Assembly (NCBI GenBank): GCA_951213105.1
Contig: OX578140.1
Location: 116,792,653-116,856,652 of the forward strand
DNA from: Amaurobius ferox
Taxonomy: Eukaryota; Arthropoda; Arachnida; Araneae; Amaurobiidae
Reading direction: 5' to 3'
DNA: 64,000 nucleotides
The translations under genes were made by a program, and so were the position numbers. The notes beneath the pieces were generated by a model. It saw only the letters and a list, made by a program, of their open reading frames with translations, did not search any database and was not told the origin of the DNA. Of this stretch, positions 41,301 to 50,300 are shown in pieces (position 1 is the stretch's first letter; the number at the start of each line of letters is the position of its first letter).

Positions 41301-44300
41301 CAGACAGGCTTTAATTTTAATTAATAACAAGAAAGATCAATCCTGCATAAAGCATTGATTATGAAACACTTTCCAACTGCAATGCAATTTTATTTAAACA
41401 TCTCTAAAATGCGATAGATTCAGCCATAATATTTTTAAAATTATCACAATACTACAATAATTTATTATATTTGTAAACTTAAAACTTGTTCATCGAAAAA
41501 AATGAACTTTATTCAAATGACACTATTGAAATATAAATCGCCTGGCTCTCTATGAAAAACAATAAATATTTCATTCATACACTTTTATTCTATTCCTTTC
41601 ATTCATCACAGTACTACAATAATTTATTTTGCTTAAAACAATGGAAGAAAACATAATTTAACTCTATGCTGAAAAACTTCATCGAAAAAATCTGCTAAAA
41701 AATCATCTGCTTCTCTATATAAAATCAATAAATGTTTCATTCATATCAACTATGTTGCAGACTCCAGAGCTAAATAATTTTGCATTAAAGAAATTCAGCA
41801 ATTCTTATACAACTTATCTTACAGCTTAATGTGTTTACATTTTCCATAAATGAAAATTAGGTTCCATTGTAGAAATAATCAAAGTTTGATGATAATTTAA
41901 ACTCAAACATATTTTAATTGCATTGTTTCAGAATGTAGATGCACAGAAATTAAGAAACAATAAAGTGGTTTTAGGACGGATACAACACTAAATATAAATT
42001 AAAAAGAACTTTAAAAATCACGATTTTCACACAAGATGGATGGCATTGATCATTTAAACTCAAATATATTGTAATTGTGCTGTGTCAGAATATAGATGCA
42101 CAGAAATTAAGCAAAAATAAAACAGTTTTAGGACAGATACAACACTAAATATAAATTAAAAAGAACCTCAAAAATCACGATTTTGACACAAGATGGATGC
42201 CATATTTTATTTTAAAGTGGGTCATGTGATCTCTTCATATGATATGGGTGTAATTATTATTTTAATTTTTAATTAAAAAACTACTGAATATATCCTGAAA
42301 TTTTTTTATATTTTTTATGGGATAATTTGAATATATCCTAAAACTTTCGAAGCAATTTGTGAATTTTAAATTCCCTTAAAAAATGTTGGAAAAATTAGGT
42401 CCCATAGGATTCAATGTATTTCATTTTTCCAACAAGGGTTCAATCCCAAACTAATTGGGTGATATTATTCCATTTATATTCCCATAGGTTCCACAGACCG
42501 TCTGAACAACATACTAAAATTTTATTGTGATAAAGTCATTATTACGGCCATTATCGAGCGAATGGGCAGACAGACAGAATGAACAGTCATTAAATACTTT
42601 TCAACTATGTTGTAAAATGTTAAAAACCACTGGATTGGGTTTTTTTTGTTGTTGTTGTTGTTGCAGTCTAGACAGTGAGATGTGACTATCCTAATTTTTA
42701 ATTAAGACTTCAAACTGAAACTTACCCCATGTTCTGAACTATGCTCACAGCTTAAAGGAATATTTTCAGAACTTTGAAACAAGTGTAAAAGACACTCTGT
42801 ACAGTAAGCATGTCCACAATATTCCAAACGATGTTTCTCATTTGATACTTCATCACAACAAACTGGACATATTTCTTCAAAATTTTCAGAATCATCATCA
42901 TCCAGTATTTTCTTTATGTCTTGTATGATAGATTCACACTAATTCAAAAATAGAATTAACAAAACATTTAGAAAATAAGTAGTCAATATAATTTAATAAT
43001 TGAACTTTCTGATGATATGAACAAGTTAAATAGTTTAATAAACACTAAAATTTGTATATTAAATATTAGATGTGCATTATTTTATTTTTCTCATGGAACA
43101 CAGACGGAAACAGAAATATTCAAAAGAATATAAATTTTAAACATCATGGCACACCTATCCGACAAAACACTAGCAAAATTGCATTAGTGATTGATGAATA
43201 ACATTTGACAAAAATATTTGCAATGTCAAGTTTCTAATACTCCATTTTGTAATTGATCCATTTAAACGCCATTAAGGGAGCACATAATTTTTTTTACAAA
43301 TGTACAATGTGACAATAATTTCTAAACATACGTCACAAATTGCATCAAGAAATATGTAGAACTGCTAAGATATAGTGATTGACCGACATACGTACAAGCA
43401 CTCAGTACAGCATTCTCAAACTTTAAATGCCTTTATCTCATTTGATTTTAAAAAGTCACTAGTTATGATACTAAGCCTTTCTACTAATTTATCTGAAACT
43501 AGAAAATGTACTTCCAGGATTTAGGATGCACATCTCCGATTAATATCACACTGGAACTCGCAGATTAATCTCGAAAACTAAAGAACACTTTAACAATATG
43601 CCCATTTACAACCACAAAAAAAAAAAAAATGCTTCAAAAATGATATTTTAAGATGGTTATTCCTAATTCTCGAGGGAACTTCTATACACAAAAAAGTATA
43701 CATTTAAAATCACTAAAATTCACCTATTAATAATATGAATTTTGTTTAAAGTTTGTTTGAAATAGAATTTTTCACCTTTTCTGATGGTGTTAAGATAGAA
43801 ACTCTTGATAACATCTTCAATCTCTAAGAAACCGATTTGTATGAACATTACTTAAAATCATGCTAAAACATGAAATAACTAAAAAAACTAATTCAATTTT
43901 AAAAAAATTTCATAGAAATGCATTGTCCTGAGTCCTGAAGTACTTGTGCACCAAATTTCATTACCATGCGATGCTTGGAATTTCCACTACTAACAGCACA
44001 AACATCTTCCTTTATTATTATCGATTTGACATGATTCTTACGAACAGTAACTTGCCATTAGCTACATAACAGATTTTCAAAAGGCTTTTATTTTAATTTT
44101 ATAACAAAATTAATGATTTCTTTCATCAAAAAGTCATTGATTTTTGTTTCCATGGCTGCTTTTTTCTTTTCTCCCGCTGGATATGAAAGGAATCCTGTCA
44201 TGTTAATTGCATATAGTCCTAAACTTATCCAATAAGATTTACTTTGGTATTTTCATTTCAAATGAAAGCTATCTACAAAATATACCAACTATGAAAATCA

Positions 44301-47300
44301 GGACAAAAAAAAACATGTCTAACAAAGATTGCTGCAATTGCAGAATTTACTATAATTTTTAACAAAAATTTTATAATTTGTATTTTATTATATATAATTT
44401 TGAATTAAACAAAAGTGTTTAAAATACATATCAATTTTCCCCAATCTAAGGGCCACATTCCACATAACTTCCCCGTATGCATCCTTCTGATGTGATGGGC
44501 TTCCAAATGGGGAAGCAGTGCATGCAATATGAGCAAACCCACACAAAAAGAAGACTACAAAGGGGGAAAATGCTACATGTAATGGAGCTTATCACATGCT
44601 ACTTCTTCATGATAAAGGTCAAGTCAAAAAGCACATGAAAAAGTTGTCACATGTCATGCAGCTGTAAGTTCAAAAACTTTTATTCTCAGGAATCCCAGGT
44701 GCATGTACCCCTTAAATCATTGCACTTTCTTTCCATCTGATATAATTTATTCTCATAACAATGGACAAATATGATTCCATAAAACAAAAATTTTTGGAAG
44801 CTTTAAATTGTAAATAAATGACTAGAATTTAACAATTTTTTGAAATAAAATTTTTATTCTGAAAATGAAAATTGGTTATTAAAGATTTCAATAGCCAATA
44901 TTGTTAAGATGTATCCACTAGAATCATAGATGTACTCTCTGGATACAAAAATGAATAATTTCTGGATAACTAACACTTTTATTTAACAGCACTAATAAGT
45001 GTAAACAGGAACAATATGCACTGAATAGCCTGGCCTGAGAGCTATCTTAAGATCACTAAACTACTGTCAGATATGCATAACAGCAATTAAATGCTCAGCT
45101 AATTCACAAAATAGTAAATATTTTTCTTAAAACACTGACATATGTCACAATTCACTAGCTTGTATCATGTCAACTAATATCCAATTAAGCTATAACTCTT
45201 TTTATATACTCTCCACAGAAACTTCCAGCAGCTTGTATCTAACAGAATATTCATTATATCCAGAAAGTTCTAGTACATTTGAAAAGTTGCCCAATTAGTG
45301 ATAAATTGCCAAATCTGGCAGCTTTCTGCCCCCCTCACAATTTGAAAAAGGAAACCCTACATTAACATAATAGGCTGCCTGTAAAGATGTCTTCTCCTTG
45401 AATAGAAGTAAAAGTTTTATGTATTATTTGAATCCATGCAAAGCACAGTGAAAAATTCCTTTGTAAGAATATTCAATTGGTTATTGGATGTAATGGAAAA
45501 TGTACCCGTCATTGCCCGTTGCAAAAGGAGCTTGAAATTATACAATGCAATAAAATTTTCAAAGTATGTATTTAATTGCAAAAATTAATTTTAATAATTC
45601 AATAAATTAAAACATCAGAGCTTGAAGTAATAAAGAAATTTTATTTTTAGAAAAAAAATTAGTTTTGATCAATAAAAATAAATCAAGCTAAATTACTAAA
45701 AACATCAAAACTAAAAAATAATAAACTCACCATAGTAACTGAAGATGAATTTCCTTGAATTGTTAAAATTTGTTTATATTTATTAACTTGAATATCTGAT
45801 GCATCACACTCTTCTTTCAATTTTGAAAGGTCATATCCATAATTCTTGAACAGTTCTTTGAGAACACTTTTGCCTGAATCAGTTTTTAAAGTAATATCCT
45901 TATATTCCTCATTTTCTAATTCCCTGAGAAATGAATTTATTTTCATCTTTATAATGTTACAAGCATTCACTTTACCAAACAAAGTTATAGTTTTGGTATA
46001 TACATTTTGAAAAATATAACAATCTTGAAAATCTATAGATAATTTTTTCATGAATTCTTTTCCTGGATCAGTAAATAGCTTTTCTTGATCTAAATTTTCA
46101 GAAAATTTTATTTCATCTCCACTTAAAATGGTATGTATTGACCGTCGAGCATCAGAAATATCAGAAACATTGTTACTGGTAATTTTTATTTCAACTTTGT
46201 CCACTCCTTTGGAAATAGCTTTAATATCCAATGAACTACCAGGTGATAAATCTTGTTTGAAAAACTGCAGGGCTTCGTTTATTTCATCTTTCACAGCAGA
46301 AAATATTGCTGATTTACAATATAAGTATGTTTGCAAAATTGGTTTAAACACAACACCACTAGCAAAATCAGTAACATTTTTACGACTTTTTAGAACATTA
46401 ACAGCAGTTTCACCATCATGGAGATTTTTAAAATATGCAGTAGCATTCCATATAACATCTTTTGATGTTGGTTTTTTTAACTCAACTTGTATATTCTCCT
46501 TAAAGGTAAATTCAAGAAATAATTGTAACATTTTTTCTTTAATTGCATCCATTTCTGTTTTGGTTGACTCATAGGGTTTCAGTCTTACAACAATACACTT
46601 TGTCATTTTAACACCTAATGGCAGAAGTGAAGCAATTTTTGACTCAAGGTCCTTTTTATCAGTGTCCTCAGGCAAGTTAAAAATACGTATATCATCAGTT
46701 TTCTTGTTTTTTGACACTTTAAGAATCGTATCCCGATAACAGATAACAGATGGCAGAGAAAAATCAGTTATTGAGCTGTCTTTGTCAAGGCTGATAAATG
46801 CAAGTCCAGTGCACTTTCTTCTAAGAAAACTAATAAATACTTTATAAAGATAATTAGTATTTATGGATGCACTTCTTTCTATACTCTGTAATGAAAACTC
46901 GGTTTCATTTCTGTACATTTCTAAGGCTTTTTCAGCAAAAGCAGGAAATTCAAAGGTAACCTTGAAATATTTCTTCCATTCTCGAATCTCAGTTACTGAA
47001 CCACACTCCAAAAGTTTCGGCATAACAGAATTTATATCCGCTGACCCTTTTAACCTAATTTTGATGTCTCTAAATTCTCCAGGTAATATAACATCTTTAA
47101 AACGTCCTCCTGCAGCAAGTATTGCAGTAAATGGTGATATATCCTCAAACAGACATATATCTCTTTCTTCTGCGTATAGTTTTTGCTGAGCATCACTGAT
47201 AATAGGAGCAACGATGGATTCTATTTTACCAAATTCGCTGCCATAACCAACTATTTTAACTGAACCTTCAGAAATACTAATATCCATCTCAACAGAATCT

Positions 47301-50300
47301 GAATTAATTAAATCCTTTACTTTTATCAAAATTTCTTTCTGCTTGATTCCTTTTTTACCAATGAAATTGTAACATATCATTTTCTCTCCTAGAGGGCTAA
47401 TACAAAACTCTGTAGCAATTAAATCTTCTAAAGCTTCAAAGTCAATATTTAAACCATGCATACTTATAGCTTCTAAAACCAAATCTCTAGTTACTGGGCA
47501 AACATTCATCATGAAATTTTGTGTAGTTTTTAGTATTGTGTCATAAATAACATATTTTGGTGTTAATCGTCCAAATGCACAAAGAGATGAAGATGGATGG
47601 ATCAATAACCTATCAGACATATTCAATGACTTATATCCAAATTTGAAATGACCAGAATAGACAGACAAGTTTAGAGAAAAACTGTGAAATATAACTCTAA
47701 TTAAAGTATCATATGAATCATTTTCAAATTTTGATTTCACTTTGTATGAGAGCTCATTTTGAAGAACTAAGACAATTTCATTAATCAGTTCATGAACAAC
47801 TGTCATTGCACGACCATTAATACAGTTTGTGACACACCAGTGCGATTTCAAACGCTTAGGAACATCCAACCATTCCTTATAAACTTCCAAATATGTTAAA
47901 AAGTCATTTTCAAATTCACAAAAACGAGTTTTCTTCTTATCTGCTATATCTTTATTTTCAGTATTACGGTAAAATATGGTGCTAGACGATGTTATTAAAG
48001 CTGCAACAGCTAATGCCTCATATCCAACATCGTTCAGAATACCTTGAAAAATCAAATGACACAGACGAGGCTCAAGAGGTAAAACTGCCATGTTACTACC
48101 TAAATCAGTCAACAAACCATTATCTTTATCAACAGCTTTTAAATATATAAGTTGTTCCATAGTTGAAATCAATAAATCTTTTGGGGGTGACTGCACAAAA
48201 TCAAACTGAATAGGATCACTTATACCCATTTTCATCAATTTCAAAAGTGCTTGGCCTAAATTTATTCGCAAAATTTCAGGTTTAGTATTTTCAGCCATCT
48301 GAGCATAATTTGCCTGACTATACAAATGATAACATTTCCCAACCTGAGTTCGACCTGCCCTTCCTCTACGCTGTTCTGCAGAGCTTTTACTTACAAAACC
48401 AACAGTTAGGACATTCATATTTCGTGATACATCAAACTGTGACTCTTTTACCATGCCACAGTCAATGACATATCTTATACCGGGTATTGTTATTGAAGTT
48501 TCAGCACAATTTGTAGCAAAAACAACTTTGCGTATACTCTCAGGAGTTTTTTCGAATACCTTTTGCTGCTCTTGTGCATTCAATTTACCATGAAGATTAA
48601 AAACTTTCACTTTCTTTCTATCTTCTACTTTCAACTTTTCACTAAAACTCTCTGCTGCCTTCTCAGTTTCAAGGGGAGTGGTTAAAAATGATAAGATGTC
48701 ACCTGGTTCTTCCGTTAGAAGTTCAAGTGCAGTGTTGATTGTCCTACTGAAGTATTCCCAACAAGGAGGAACATCCTGATCAAGCCATATATCTTCAATT
48801 GGAAATGCTCTCCCAGAAATGTGTAAAACTGAATCATCATTCAGATTAAAATAATCCTGGAAAATAGAAGTGTCGATGGTTGCAGATGTTATCACAACTT
48901 TTAAATGAGGATATGAAGGCAAATAACTTTTGATAATTCCCAATAAAATGTCAGTATATATAGTTCTTTCATGAGCTTCATCAATAATAATACATGATAT
49001 ATCGTCTAAACTTTCAGTTATTATCATTTTGAGCATAGTAAAATCAGTAACATACAAAATTCCAGTATTTATTGAGGTTTTATTTGACATACCAACTTGA
49101 TAACCAACAATTTCTCCCACATTACTTCCTATTTGAGAACTCACATGTTTAGCAAGAGAAATGGCAGCAATTTTTCTAGGTTGAGTGCAGATAACCTTTC
49201 CATTTCTAAAGGAATTCCTATCTCTCCATATGTATTGACTTAGTTGTGTACTCTTGCCAGAACCTGTTTCAGCACGGATTATAATTACTTGATGCGCTTT
49301 GATTCTCCTTAAAATGAGGTCTTTCTTAGCATAGATAGGTAAAGCTGAAGAGATACAGTTACATTCTCGTATAAAGTCACATAACAAATCATTTAATTCT
49401 TGTTCAAGAGTTTCAGAATTATAACTCAGACTTTTCATACTCTCTACTGTATGCTTGGAGAAGTTTTTAAATGTTTCCATTTGCTCATTGCATTCATTTA
49501 GTTTATCATTAACAGCTTCTGATACTCCATGTACTTCAGACTTGGATTCAAGCATTATCTTCTTCATGACATTTTGATGCTTCCTTAAAAAGCTTGCAGT
49601 TTTTTTCTCAATAATTCCCATATGCTCATTAATTTTCCTCTTGTTTGTTTCTTCAATGCTATTCATCTCCATTTTAAAATTACATAACTCTTTGTGTTTA
49701 ATAAGTTTTAAAAATTTTGGTGCATTTGGATCATTTAGCTGATTTTTTTGGATAATCTTCTTAGCTTTCTGTGCTTTTTTCAGGCTTTTGAAATGAATTA
49801 ATAAACAGCCATCAAAACTACCACCTTCCCATTCAAGAGCAAAATCTGACATTTTAATGATTTTCTCCAATGTTTCTTTCCAATATTCGATCTCTCCTAA
49901 ACATATGCTCACAACAATACTCAAAGTAGCTTCATTTTCGCAATTTGATTCCTTATTCTTTTGAGAATCTGATAGCAGGTTACATGAAATATCTAACAAT
50001 AAATCAGATGCTTTATCTTTCTGAGAAGCAGCTAAAACATTGCAGGGAATATCGAACAATAAATCAGATGATTTATCTTTTTGAGAAACTGATGGAATAT
50101 TACCAATGTTATCAAATAATAAATCTGATACTTTATCTTTTTGAGAAATTGATGGAATATTACCAGTGTTATCAAATAATATATCTGATACTTTATCTTT
50201 CTGAGAATCTGATGGAAGGTTACAGGAAATATCTAACAATAAATCAGACTGTAACAGATTTTTTTTGCCACTTTTCTCCTTTTTAGACTTTTGTTTCTGG

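Larger units (their letters stand above)
31022..42725 (-). other. Intron 2 of the large gene (11.7 kb)
   Basis: Bounded by donor GTAAGT at 42725 and acceptor TTAG at 31022. It contains a Tc1 element, a small tandem repeat with a hairpin, two copies of a LINE-tail-like repeat, a SINE array and a Tigger with a nested hAT, listed separately. The stretches 31030-31930, 33470-34150 and 40820-41400 show nothing recognisable. Confidence 0.8.

Noticed and set aside
45683..45730. End of the large open frame as the true protein end
   Set aside because: A strong GTGAGT donor at 45730 and in-phase RBR exons downstream show this tail is intron read-through.
46128..46574. Plus-strand open frames within 45.7-52.5 kb
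   Set aside because: All are antisense shadows of the large helicase exon.
49945..50286. Plus-strand open frame with internal repeats
   Set aside because: It is the antisense shadow of the 60-bp coding repeats in the helicase exon.
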